64,000 nt of DNA from an uncultured bacterium (GCA_947364395.1 CANASS010000005.1:6146-70145), one strand, 5' to 3'; positions 9,320 to 17,122 are shown, counted from the stretch's first letter. The notes: a model not told the origin generated them from the letters alone. Made by a program: numbers and translations.

Positions 9320-10090
9320 TCACGCCACCGCAGAGAAGGGCTTCCGGGGGTCCTGCTGCTGGCTCTGCTGGCCGTCCTGCCGGCTGTTATTGGCTTTGGT
9401 GACGGTGCGGGTGGTGCCGCCGGACACGTAGGTCTTGCCGCACTCCGGGCAGATCGCGTTGTGATAGGTCACAGACTGGCTGACCACCCTGCGGTCGTCC
9501 CGCTGGGCCTTGGCCTGCTCACGGACCACGTGCTCGTTCTCATGGCCCCGCACGGCGGAGGCCGCCTGCTCCGGGGCCACATTAGTGGGGGTCTTGAAGG
9601 ACACGCCGGGGTCGTCGGAGCCGTCCTGGTATTTGCGCTCCTTGCAGGTCTGGCACTCGCCCTCCTCCATGACCTCCTGAGGGCTCTTGGCCTCCCCCAG
9701 CGCGGCCTTCTGGGCCTCAGTGCCCTTCAGTCCGGCCAGCTCGGGGGCCTGGGCCTTGTCCATGCCCGCAGCCTGGGCGGCGGCCCCCTGCTGGGCCGGG
9801 TTGTCTCCTATGTACCTGATGCGCATACGCACCGCCATCTCCACCGGGTCAGCGCCCTCCCGGATGTTCAGCCCAAACTGACTGGGCTTCATCTCCTGGC
9901 CGCTGACCGGCTTGACGGCGGAGACGGGTTGAACGGGGGTCTCGGGCTGGGCGGCTTTTCTAGCAGTCCACACCGCCGACGGCCGCTGGACGGACTGGGC
10001 CTTGTCCGCGCCCTGGGCCCGGGCGGCGTAGGACGCGCCATAGACGCCGTAAGCGGCCCAGGGGCTCATTCCAGAAATACCACTTATCAT
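9320..10090 (-). CDS. SprA-related HExxH putative metalloprotease
   Basis: The 256-residue protein carries HENEH at 183-187 (HExxH zinc-protease type) inside VRGHENEHVVREQAKAQ, followed by a region ending GGTTRTVTK. This arrangement is typical of SprA-related proteins (CJM1_0395-like putative metalloproteases). Two CxxC pairs (C146/C149 and C214/C217) could bind another metal. The N-terminal ~130 residues are low complexity, rich in Ala, Gln and Pro, with no signal peptide. The gene has its own minus-strand promoter and a GAGGTGA ribosome site. It lies divergently beside the large SLH protein gene; a link to surface-protein processing is possible but not shown. Confidence 0.8.
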   Translation of the reverse strand: MISGISGMSPWAAYGVYGASYAARAQGADKAQSVQRPSAVWTARKAAQPETPVQPVSAVKPVSGQEMKPSQFGLNIREGADPVEMAVRMRIRYIGDNPAQQGAAAQAAGMDKAQAPELAGLKGTEAQKAALGEAKSPQEVMEEGECQTCKERKYQDGSDDPGVSFKTPTNVAPEQAASAVRGHENEHVVREQAKAQRDDRRVVSQSVTYHNAICPECGKTYVSGGTTRTVTKANNSRQDGQQSQQQDPRKPFSAVA

Positions 10091-10134
10091 AAGATCACCT
10101 CATGGATGAAAAAATAGGGCGGAATACTATGCTT

Positions 10135-10163
10135 ATTGTACCACAGCCCCGGGACAAAAACAA
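10135..10163 (-). promoter_or_regulatory. Promoter of the SprA-related gene
   Basis: On the minus strand, TTGTTT (10158-10163) and TACAAT (10135-10140) are separated by 17 bases, 45 bases upstream of the ATG. The rest of the 205-base divergent gap holds no gene; its right end has AAGGAGG for the next gene. Confidence 0.7.
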
Positions 10164-10295
10164 GTTGAAATCTCACATTTCCTCCAATGGCGGACCTCTT
10201 TTCGCCTCTGGACGGCCACAGGATGGCTTATCCCCTGCATCACGCCGAAAAAGTTTTCGAAAAAAGGCGAAATTAAACAAGGAGGAAACTATCCA

Positions 10296-13200
10296 ATGAG
10301 AAACTTGAAGAAGCTTCTCGCGCTCACGCTTGCGTTAGCGATGGCCTTCAGCCTTATGCTGGGCGCCAGCGCCGCCGACGTCAAGTTTGAGGACTATCCG
10401 GATAAGGACAGCATCACCGCCGAGTTCACCGAAGGCGTCCAGGTGCTGACCGGCCTGAAGGTCTTCCAGGGCGACGAGAAGGGCTTCCGTCCCGGCGACA
10501 AGATCACCCGCGCTGAGGCGGCGGCTGTGATCTACCGCGCCGTCACCGGCGACGTGACCAACAGGCAGAACGACCTGTACAAGGACTATGGCACCTTCAC
10601 CGATGTGAGTTCCGACGACTGGTTTGCCGGTTATGTCGGCTACTGCCAGAACGCCGGTTACATCAAGGGCACCACTCCCACCACCTTCAACCCCTACGGG
10701 CAGGTGACCGGGTATGAGGTCCTGGCCATGATCCTGCGGGCCGTGGGCTACGGCAAGGGCAACGAGTTCGTGGGTTCCCAGTGGCAGGTCAACGTGGCCG
10801 CCCTGTCCCGCCAGCTTGGCGTGACCCGCAACGTCACCGCCGCCCACATGGAGCAGACCCTGAACATGGCCGCTCCCCGTGAGGTGGTGGCCGACCTGGT
10901 GTTCATGACCATCGCCACCGTCCCCACCGTGACCTACACCCCCGCTCTGGCCTACAACGACAAGCAGAGCGTGGCTGGCGCGGACAGCAACATTTTCAAT
11001 GTCACCCTGGGCCAGCAGGTGTTCGGCCTGTACCATGACATCACATGGCAGGTCATCGACGCCTGGGGCAACCCCGGCTACCGCTGGTACAACAACGGCG
11101 CGTGGAACGGCTCCGCCGTGACCACCGTTAGCGGCGGCAAGGGCTACATGATCCCCGCCAACCACCCCTGGTACACCTCGACCAGAGACAGTGCGCCTGT
11201 GGCTACCATCAAGCAGGCTCCCGACTATCAGACCACTGAGCAGGTCCACGAGTGCGACGTGGCCGATGCTGTGGACTTCGACGTCGAAGAGAATTTCCGT
11301 CTGTACGTCAACCAGAAGACTCCCCTCACCGACGACTACCGTGTAGTCGCCACCGACACTGTGACCAAGGTGGGCGGCCAGGGCCGTCTGACCAAGGTGT
11401 ACTACGAGATGGTGAACCCCTGGTTCACCGACACTGCGGACAACCATGACAAGGTGGTCACCATGGTCGATACCATGCTGGCCCGGGTCACCGCCAAGAC
11501 CGACGCCAAGCTGGACCCCGCCGGCCATGTGATTACTCCCGCCAAGCTGGAAGTGACCATCTATGACGGCGAGAGCAAGACCAACGTGACCAGCGTGGCC
11601 GCCAACGCTCAGTCCACCCGCATCATCTCCAAGAAGAGCGACGACGCCGCCAACTGGGATGAATATGCCGCTGGCGACTACATCCTGATCAACGCCTACA
11701 CCGACAAGGATCATAACGCGGACACCACCGGCGTTACCGGCGTGAAAGACACCGTTTGGGATGCGCTGGGCAACAACATCGTCCGCGGCGACCAGGCCGC
11801 TCTGGAAAAGGCCGCGTTCGAGACCAATAAGGTCGTTATCGCTGCCGCTGGTCAACCCACCTACACCCTGGTCCAGGGCATCAACGCCTGGGTCCTCCAG
11901 AAGTCTGAGTCCAAGCAGGGCAAGCAGACTGTCACCTACTGGAACCAGGGCAAGCATCAGGTGGACGGCACTGATTACAACGATCAGATCTGCCTGTTCC
12001 TGGATCGCGCCGGCAGCGTGACCAACACCACCTTTACCTGGTTCTTCGACCAGTACGAGAACCTGATCGGCATCGGCGACGCTAAGGCCACCAACTACGG
12101 CGTCATCACCAGCGTGTACGCCGCCTTCGTTCAGGGCGACAGCCAGACCGACGGCAAGGTGAAGGCTATGGCTACCGTTCGGTACACCGACGGCACCACC
12201 GGCACCGTGGAGGTTGACCGCTTCCTGATGAGCCAAGGGTCTAATGTGCCTGATGTTGGAACCACAAATGGCCAGGATTACGGCGCCAATCCCAACACCG
12301 CCCTCCAGATGAACGGCACTGTGGATGTGAACGGTGTGGCCACCCCGGTTACCGCCGACAACACCATCTGCCTGTGGCCCGTGTATGACAACGCCTCCCA
12401 CTCCGCCATGAGCGCCGGTCCGGCCGCTGTCAACCCCACTCCCACTTCCGCTGAGGCCGAGAACGTGGGCTGGCTGTACATGGCTCCCAGCGCCGTGACC
12501 AACACCAACGCCCATTTCGGCAGCAATATCGGCACCGAGAATTACTTTGCTGACGCTTTCGGCATCCTGTTTGACCACATGTTCGAGTTCACCACCGCTT
12601 CCGACGACACCGTGGTGGCTATCGAGGTGGCCGGTCACACCCTGAACACCACCGGCGCGAACCTGGCTGCCAGCGCTGGTGAAAACAACACCAACATGAA
12701 CAACGGCCTGTACGTGAACAACTTCAACGCTGCGGCCAATGCCACCAATGGCAAGCTGTTCAAGAGCCTGGGCTTCCTGACTCTGAACAACAGCACTCCT
12801 GATAGGGCCGCCGCCAACGTGTGGCTGGACAACGACACTGAGATCATCATCCGCAGCGGCAACTACAGCCGCGGTCTGAGCGTCTACACCCTGGACACCC
12901 TGCCCGGCGACGTGACCCTGGACAATGGCGCCGAGGTTGACTGGGCTGACGTGGACGGCGACGGCCGCGCCGACTATCTGTACATTGCCGGCAACGTGCC
13001 CGGCGTGATCACCTACGGCCTGTTCTACTACAACGGCGGCGCCGCCCGCTGGGATGCCGCCAGCAGCACCGGCACCATCGAGGGCTACCTCAATGGCGAG
13101 GCTGAGACCATTACCACCACCAACCGCACTGTGTTCAACACCATCCAGGGCAGCAACGGCTACAAGGCCCACCTGTTCGCCCTCCAGATGAGGAACGACG

Positions 13201-14111
13201 TGGTGGCCAGCGTGATGGAGGCCAACAACGAGGCCAGCAGCACCGACTGGGGCCAGTACATCCTGGCTAAGTACACCGGCAGCACTTGGAGCAACGACAC
13301 CGACACCGTGCTGGAGTTCGACGATAACGGCGTTTCCGCTGTTGCTGGCGAGGTCGATCAGATTCGGACCGGCGGCGTGAACTTCGGCATTGGCGCTGCC
13401 AACGGCAACAGCTACACCGCTGTCACCGAGGCTGTGTACTACAATACCGGTGATGCTACCACCAACATGCGCTATGAGCGGGTGAGCCTGGGCAACCGCA
13501 TTGTGGTGTACAGCGGCACAACGGACGGCGATGTGTACTACATCGCTCCCACTGCCAAGATCATCGGCGAGCTGGAGTGGCTGAATAGCCGCGTCTGCGA
13601 CGTGACCATCGTTTATGAGAACGGCGCGGCCCTGTCCGCCACTCAGGTGTACATCACGCCCGATCCCGATGTGACGCCCGACGAACCCAGCAACATCAGG
13701 ACCTTCACCGCTGGTGTCCAGACCCTCGACACCACTGGCATGACTGACGCCGGCCTGCTGAGCGTTCTCCAGGGCATGGGCCCGAACCGTGTGGTCTACG
13801 CGCCTAGACTCAAGGCGGTTCCTGCCGACCTTGCCTCCGCCGCAAACCTGCTGTACTTCCCGTACACTGCGGCCAGCGGCACTACCGTGTCTCTGACCAT
13901 TACCAACAGCTCCAACACAGTTGTGTACTTCGAGACCGGCACTGCTTCCGCTAGTGCTTCTGGCCAGTGTGCCCGCATTGACATGAGCGGTGCGCATGTT
14001 GCCGCTGGCGCTACCATCGCTCAGAACCTGACTTCCGGCACCTATACCTATAGGATCGTCAATACCACGACTGGCGCTGCGCTGAGCTCTGGCACCTTCA
14101 CCATCGGCTAA
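10296..14111 (+). CDS. Large SLH-domain surface protein, possible S-layer protein
   Basis: The 1271-residue protein has a signal peptide (MRNLKKLLALTLALAMAFS..ASA-AD). Two SLH domains sit at the N terminus (~30-85 with FRPGDKITRAEAAAVIYRA, and ~95-155 with FNPYGQVTGYEVLAMILRA), and a third degenerate one may extend to ~205. The remaining ~1060 residues are rich in Asn, Thr, Ala, Asp and Val with almost no Cys, typical of surface-array proteins. Codon use is more biased toward GCC, ACC, GGC and AAC than in neighbours, suggesting high expression. AAGGAGGAAAC precedes the ATG. N-terminal SLH plus size and codon bias suggest an S-layer subunit; this is inference, and a wall-bound enzyme or adhesin is possible. 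Confidence 0.85.
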   Translation: MRNLKKLLALTLALAMAFSLMLGASAADVKFEDYPDKDSITAEFTEGVQVLTGLKVFQGDEKGFRPGDKITRAEAAAVIYRAVTGDVTNRQNDLYKDYGTFTDVSSDDWFAGYVGYCQNAGYIKGTTPTTFNPYGQVTGYEVLAMILRAVGYGKGNEFVGSQWQVNVAALSRQLGVTRNVTAAHMEQTLNMAAPREVVADLVFMTIATVPTVTYTPALAYNDKQSVAGADSNIFNVTLGQQVFGLYHDITWQVIDAWGNPGYRWYNNGAWNGSAVTTVSGGKGYMIPANHPWYTSTRDSAPVATIKQAPDYQTTEQVHECDVADAVDFDVEENFRLYVNQKTPLTDDYRVVATDTVTKVGGQGRLTKVYYEMVNPWFTDTADNHDKVVTMVDTMLARVTAKTDAKLDPAGHVITPAKLEVTIYDGESKTNVTSVAANAQSTRIISKKSDDAANWDEYAAGDYILINAYTDKDHNADTTGVTGVKDTVWDALGNNIVRGDQAALEKAAFETNKVVIAAAGQPTYTLVQGINAWVLQKSESKQGKQTVTYWNQGKHQVDGTDYNDQICLFLDRAGSVTNTTFTWFFDQYENLIGIGDAKATNYGVITSVYAAFVQGDSQTDGKVKAMATVRYTDGTTGTVEVDRFLMSQGSNVPDVGTTNGQDYGANPNTALQMNGTVDVNGVATPVTADNTICLWPVYDNASHSAMSAGPAAVNPTPTSAEAENVGWLYMAPSAVTNTNAHFGSNIGTENYFADAFGILFDHMFEFTTASDDTVVAIEVAGHTLNTTGANLAASAGENNTNMNNGLYVNNFNAAANATNGKLFKSLGFLTLNNSTPDRAAANVWLDNDTEIIIRSGNYSRGLSVYTLDTLPGDVTLDNGAEVDWADVDGDGRADYLYIAGNVPGVITYGLFYYNGGAARWDAASSTGTIEGYLNGEAETITTTNRTVFNTIQGSNGYKAHLFALQMRNDVVASVMEANNEASSTDWGQYILAKYTGSTWSNDTDTVLEFDDNGVSAVAGEVDQIRTGGVNFGIGAANGNSYTAVTEAVYYNTGDATTNMRYERVSLGNRIVVYSGTTDGDVYYIAPTAKIIGELEWLNSRVCDVTIVYENGAALSATQVYITPDPDVTPDEPSNIRTFTAGVQTLDTTGMTDAGLLSVLQGMGPNRVVYAPRLKAVPADLASAANLLYFPYTAASGTTVSLTITNSSNTVVYFETGTASASASGQCARIDMSGAHVAAGATIAQNLTSGTYTYRIVNTTTGAALSSGTFTIG

Positions 14112-14141
14112 GCGAGCCCCGGCAAAACCCCAAACCAACGC

Positions 14142-14177
14142 AAAAAGGCCCCCCGGGAATCCCGGGGGGCCTTTTTT
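14142..14177. terminator. Bidirectional terminator after the SLH protein gene
   Basis: A near-perfect 17-bp stem (14142-14158 with 14160-14176) is flanked by A5 on the left and T6 on the right. It serves the plus-strand gene ending at 14111 and the minus-strand gene ending at 14183. Confidence 0.9.
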
Positions 14178-14182
14178 CACGC

Positions 14183-14590
14183 TCAGGCAAACGCGACGAA
14201 ATTGTAATACACGTTGTGCAGGTTGACGTCGCTGCGGACATGGAACCCGTTTTCCACCAGGATGAGCGCGGCGTTCTCGGGAACGTGATCCGAAGCGACG
14301 GTGAAGGCCTGTGAACTGAAGGAGTAAGAACCGGGGGACATGTGGGTGAGGACAGCCCTCGGGGTGAAGGGCAAAGGGACGAATTGAATTTCGGAGCCCT
14401 CTTTGCGGGTCCCGAGATAGGTGCCGCAGGCAAACTTATGCGCCTCCAGCACCGTGACCCTTGCGTCCATCCCCTCCAGGGTTTCGCTCACCACCGTTTC
14501 CAGCTTGCGGGTGTTCTCGTTGAGCCCGTCCGGCAGGAACGGGTCGGACGGCTCAATCAGATTCAGCTTGTACTTTTCTGTGTGCTGCAT
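14183..14590 (-). CDS. Small phage-tail-like protein of unknown function
   Basis: The 135-residue protein opens with YKLNLIEPSDPFLPDGLNEN and a short helical LETVVSETLEG segment, then a beta-rich C-terminal half ending YYNFVAFA. This layout resembles small baseplate or tail-fibre-associated proteins of Clostridia phages; that is an impression from sequence style, not a search. No other phage gene is present. The GGGAGGG ribosome site lies in the arm of a perfect hairpin. The antisense-RNA cassette is immediately upstream. The inverted repeat at the window's right end again places an ATG-CA at the same spot, so a paralogue probably begins there. Confidence 0.7.
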   Translation of the reverse strand: MQHTEKYKLNLIEPSDPFLPDGLNENTRKLETVVSETLEGMDARVTVLEAHKFACGTYLGTRKEGSEIQFVPLPFTPRAVLTHMSPGSYSFSSQAFTVASDHVPENAALILVENGFHVRSDVNLHNVYYNFVAFA

Positions 14591-14594
14591 AATT

Positions 14595-14620
14595 TTATCC
14601 CTCCCAGTGGGGAGGGATAA
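14595..14620 (-). promoter_or_regulatory. Hairpin enclosing the ribosome site of the 135-residue gene
   Basis: Arms 14595-14605 and 14610-14620 are perfectly complementary (11 bp, 4-base loop). On the minus strand the 3' arm contains GGGAGGG, about 8 bases before the ATG at 14590, so folding would hide the ribosome site. The same hairpin recurs at 63966-63991. Confidence 0.6.
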
Positions 14621-14653
14621 GGGGGGCGGTGTTGCCTATTTGGGAGCAACCAC

Positions 14654-14682
14654 TTGACAAGCTTGCGCCTATCGATTATAAT
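14654..14682 (+). promoter_or_regulatory. Consensus promoter of the antisense RNA
   Basis: A perfect TTGACA (14654-14659) and a perfect TATAAT (14677-14682) are separated by 17 bases. Transcription should start near 14689. This is among the strongest sigma-70-type promoters in the window. Confidence 0.85.
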
Positions 14683-14688
14683 AAACAT

Positions 14689-14796
14689 AAAAAGTCCCGT
14701 GTTTGTTCCCCCGGGCAAGCGGTTTGGCTCAGCTAGTTTGGGTTATCAAAAGCATGACAACCGTCACTTGGCAGAGTGGCGGTTGTCCCTTTTTGT
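14689..14796 (+). ncRNA. Candidate antisense small RNA (~108 nt)
   Basis: The RNA is delimited by a perfect promoter and an intrinsic terminator (stem 14756-14787, then CCTTTTT). No open frame with a ribosome site lies inside. It is fully antisense to the 3' half of the predicted peptide mRNA on the minus strand, including the last codons of the 28-codon frame, whose end lies within the terminator stem. Bases 14714-14729 match the 5' leader of that mRNA. I do not recognise an Rfam family. The layout suggests the antitoxin RNA of a type I toxin-antitoxin pair; function is inferred. Confidence 0.7.
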
Positions 14797-14850
14797 GATC
14801 CGAATCGTTACGGTAAAACCGAACGGATGAAAGGTCACAATAATAGGCAT
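14764..14850 (-). CDS. 28-residue peptide, candidate type I toxin
   Basis: The frame starts at ATG 14850 behind an AAAGGGGGG ribosome site. The peptide opens MPIIVTFHPFGFTVTIRI: alternating beta-branched and aromatic residues, neutral apart from one His and one Arg. It ends in the polar basic tail TKRDNRHSAK. A promoter lies ~70 bases upstream on the same strand, and the leader has two hairpins (14896-14922 and 14868-14886). The TGA and last codons are embedded in the terminator stem of the opposing RNA. The tail RDNRHSAK is conserved exactly in the second copy at 63805-63828. I know no characterised family with this sequence. Toxicity is inferred only from gene arrangement. Confidence 0.6.
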   Translation of the reverse strand: MPIIVTFHPFGFTVTIRITKRDNRHSAK

Positions 14851-14925
14851 GTACGTCCCCCCTTTCGGGTTGGCGTAGCCAAACCGCCTGCCGTCGCCGG
14901 GTTCCCTCCCACGGGACCCGGCATT

Positions 14926-14954
14926 ATTCTACACCATTCGCCCCCAAAAGTCAA
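14926..14954 (-). promoter_or_regulatory. Promoter of the 28-residue peptide gene
   Basis: On the minus strand TTGACT (14949-14954) and TAGAAT (14926-14931) are separated by 17 bases. Transcription should start near 14919, giving a ~69-base leader. Confidence 0.65.
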
Positions 14955-15016
14955 CGTTGCACCAAAGCGCCAGAAATCAGGCAGCGCCTAAAATTAGAAA
15001 AAATTCACAGTCTCTA

Positions 15017-15045
15017 TTTACAGTGGCCCGGTTGTATGATACAAT
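15017..15045 (+). promoter_or_regulatory. Promoter of the cobalamin operon
   Basis: TTTACA (15017-15022) and TACAAT (15040-15045) are separated by 17 bases, directly before the riboswitch. Confidence 0.7.
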
Positions 15046-15051
15046 GTGACC

Positions 15052-15235
15052 AATTCGATAACGTGCCAGCTGCAAGCCGCCCCCGGCGGTCCATGGAATA
15101 GGGTGAGAGTCCCTGCGAGTCGGTCACTGTGATGCTTCCTTATATAATAGGGAGGATAAGTCAGATACATGGCAGTTTGGTTTTTCTGCCGAAACCGGAA
15201 GCATCACGATTTGATCGGCCCCGCTCAATGGGGCG
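15052..15235 (+). promoter_or_regulatory. Cobalamin (B12) riboswitch
   Basis: The leader has the conserved core GGGTGAGAGTCCC...GTCGGTCACTGTGA (15101-15133) and the B12 box AAGTCAGATACATGGCA (around 15158-15174). These are the hallmarks of adenosylcobalamin aptamers. A distal stem pairs GATGCTTCC with GGAAGCATC. Bound cobalamin should favour the terminator that follows at 15240-15269, shutting off the B12 operon. Confidence 0.9.
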
Positions 15236-15239
15236 TTAT

Positions 15240-15269
15240 GCGTTCCTGCTTCAGCAGGGGCGCTTTTTT
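15240..15269 (+). terminator. Riboswitch-controlled terminator
   Basis: The stem 15240-15263 (GCG..CCTGCT/AGCAGG..CGC) is followed by TTTTTT, between the B12 aptamer and cbiD. An alternative hairpin (GCCCC..GGGGC) lies just upstream and could take part in switching. Confidence 0.75.
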
Positions 15270-15334
15270 GTTTTCACACAGGGGAGGGAGCGGCTACGGG
15301 GAATTTTGAACACTATACGCGCAGCGGCCGGACC

Positions 15335-16429
15335 ATGCTGCGCTGCGGCTACACCACGGGCGCCTGCGCGGCGCTGGCGGCGGGGGCGGCGGCGGAGCTG
15401 CTGCTGACGGGGCGGGCCCCGGACAGGGTCTCGCTGACCACCCCAAAGGGTCTGGAGGTCAACGTTGCCCTGGCGGGAGCGGAGCTGGCGGGCGGAACCG
15501 CCCGGTGCGCGGTCCAAAAGGACGCCGGGGACGACTACGACGTGACAGACGGGATGCTGGTATGGGCGGCGGTGCGGAAAACAGAGGCCTCCGGGGTGCG
15601 CATCGACGGCGGCGAGGGGGTGGGCCGGGTGACCAAGCCCGGCCTGGACCAGCCGGTGGGCGAGGCCGCCATCAACCAGGTGCCCCGGCGGATGATCCGG
15701 GAGCAGGTGGAGCGGGCCTGCGCCAGGCTGGGCTTCCGGGGGGGCATGGAGGTGGTGATCTCCATCCCCGGCGGTGCGGAGCGGGCGGCCAAGACCTTCA
15801 ACCCGGTGATGGGGGTGGTGGGAGGGTTGTCCATTCTGGGCACCTCCGGCGTGGTGGAACCCATGAGCGAACAGGCCATTGTGGACACCGTGGCCGTCCA
15901 GATGCGGCAGGCGGCGGTGGAGTCGAAGGACCTGATTTTGACCCCCGGCAACTACGGGGAGGATTTTTTGCGGGCCACAGGACTGGACGGCCTGGGCGTG
16001 CCGGTGGTGAAGTGCTCCAACTTCCTGGGGGAGGCCCTGGACATCGCCGCCGCCCAGGGGTTTCAGCGGGTGGTGCTGGTAGGCCACGCGGGCAAGCTGG
16101 TAAAGGCGGCTGGGGGGATCATGAACACTCATTCCAAGTACGCCGACTGCCGGATGGAGCTGTTCTGTGCCCACGCCGCCCTGTGCGGGGCCGGTGTGGA
16201 GCTGTGCCGGAGCCTGATGGCCGCGGCCACCACCGACGCCTGCATCGGGCTGCTGGACGGGGCCGGACTGCGGGAGGCGGTGACGGCCAGCCTGCTGGAC
16301 GCCATCCAGCTCCACCTGGAGCGGCGGGCGGCAGGGGCCTACGCCACCGGCGCGGTGATGTTTTCCAACGTATACGGCCCCCTGGGCCAGACGAAGCAGG
16401 CAAAGGAGATTTTGGAGGGATGGAAGTGA
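15335..16429 (+). CDS. cbiD: Cobalt-precorrin-5B C1-methyltransferase
   Basis: The 364-residue protein opens with the family signature LRCGYTTGACAALAA and runs the usual CbiD length. It methylates C1 of the corrin ring with SAM in the anaerobic pathway. The start is uncertain. The ATG at 15335 has a poor ribosome site, and the eleven codons before it (NFEHYTRSGRT) read like the conserved CbiD N terminus but contain no ATG, GTG or TTG in frame; a GGGAGGG site sits further up at ~15283. It is the first gene of the riboswitch-controlled operon. The stop overlaps cbiL by 10 bases. Confidence 0.92.
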   Translation: MLRCGYTTGACAALAAGAAAELLLTGRAPDRVSLTTPKGLEVNVALAGAELAGGTARCAVQKDAGDDYDVTDGMLVWAAVRKTEASGVRIDGGEGVGRVTKPGLDQPVGEAAINQVPRRMIREQVERACARLGFRGGMEVVISIPGGAERAAKTFNPVMGVVGGLSILGTSGVVEPMSEQAIVDTVAVQMRQAAVESKDLILTPGNYGEDFLRATGLDGLGVPVVKCSNFLGEALDIAAAQGFQRVVLVGHAGKLVKAAGGIMNTHSKYADCRMELFCAHAALCGAGVELCRSLMAAATTDACIGLLDGAGLREAVTASLLDAIQLHLERRAAGAYATGAVMFSNVYGPLGQTKQAKEILEGWK

Positions 16430-17121
16430 AGAAAGGCGTTTGCTACGGCGTGGGGGTGGGCCCCGGGGACCCGGAGCTCATCACCCTGAAAGCGGTACAT
16501 ATTCTGGAGCGGTGCCCCGTCATCGCCGCGCCCCAGACCAAGAGCGGCGAGACATTGGCCCTGGACATCGTCCGGGGGGCGGTGGACCTGACGGGCAAGA
16601 CCATTCTGCCCCTGTATTTCACCATGGAGCGGGACAAGGCCCTGCTCCACGCCGCCCATGAGAAAGCGGCGGACGCGATCCAGGCCCATCTGGACGGCGG
16701 AGCGGACGTGGCCATGCCCAATTTGGGGGACGTATCCATTTACGCCACCTGGGGGTATCTCATGGACATCCTGAAAAAGCGGGGGTACGAGACGGTGATG
16801 ATCCCCGGCGTGCCCAGCTTCTGCGCGGCGGCGGCCCGGCTCAGCGCCACCCTGGCGAGCTGGGGCTCCCCCCTCCAGGTCATTCCGGTGGGCAAAGGGC
16901 CTGTGGCCCCGCTGGCGGCCCAGCCCGGGGGCAAGGTGCTGATGAAGGCGGGCCGGGGTCTGGCGGAGATAAAAGAGGCGCTGGCGGCCGCCGGACAGCT
17001 GGACCGGGCGGCGCTGGTGGAGGACTGCGGCATGCCCACGGAGCGGGTGTGCACCGACTGGGAGCGCATGCCGGAGAACGTGGGCTATTTCGCCACCGTC
17101 ATTGTGAAGGAGGAGAGCTGA
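16420..17121 (+). CDS. cbiL: Cobalt-factor II C20-methyltransferase
   Basis: The 233-residue SAM-dependent tetrapyrrole methylase has the GVGVGPGDPELITLKA N-terminal signature and a MPNLGDVSIYATW motif. CbiL adds the C20 methyl group to cobalt-sirohydrochlorin. The ATG lies inside the end of cbiD (10-base overlap, GGAGGG just before), indicating translational coupling. Two bases separate its stop from the next ATG. Confidence 0.93.
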   Translation: MEVKKGVCYGVGVGPGDPELITLKAVHILERCPVIAAPQTKSGETLALDIVRGAVDLTGKTILPLYFTMERDKALLHAAHEKAADAIQAHLDGGADVAMPNLGDVSIYATWGYLMDILKKRGYETVMIPGVPSFCAAAARLSATLASWGSPLQVIPVGKGPVAPLAAQPGGKVLMKAGRGLAEIKEALAAAGQLDRAALVEDCGMPTERVCTDWERMPENVGYFATVIVKEES

Positions 17122-17122
17122 C

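Larger units (their letters stand above)
14586..14800 (+). repeat. Inverted repeat, copy 1 (antisense-RNA cassette)
   Basis: This ~200-base stretch recurs in reverse orientation at 63796-64000. Near-identical parts include the ribosome-site hairpin, the sRNA promoter, the sRNA 5' half and the terminator stem. The segment around 14730-14755 differs between copies. Confidence 0.9.

Noticed and set aside
10102..10299. 65-codon frame before the large SLH protein gene
   Set aside because: No ribosome site; overlaps the divergent promoter region and leader.
10335..14180. A 1281-codon open frame opposite the large SLH protein gene
   Set aside because: Mirror of a highly codon-biased gene, His/Gly/Val-rich; it would begin in the terminator.
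15129..15407. 92-codon frame over the B12 riboswitch
   Set aside because: Covers aptamer and terminator and runs out of frame into cbiD.
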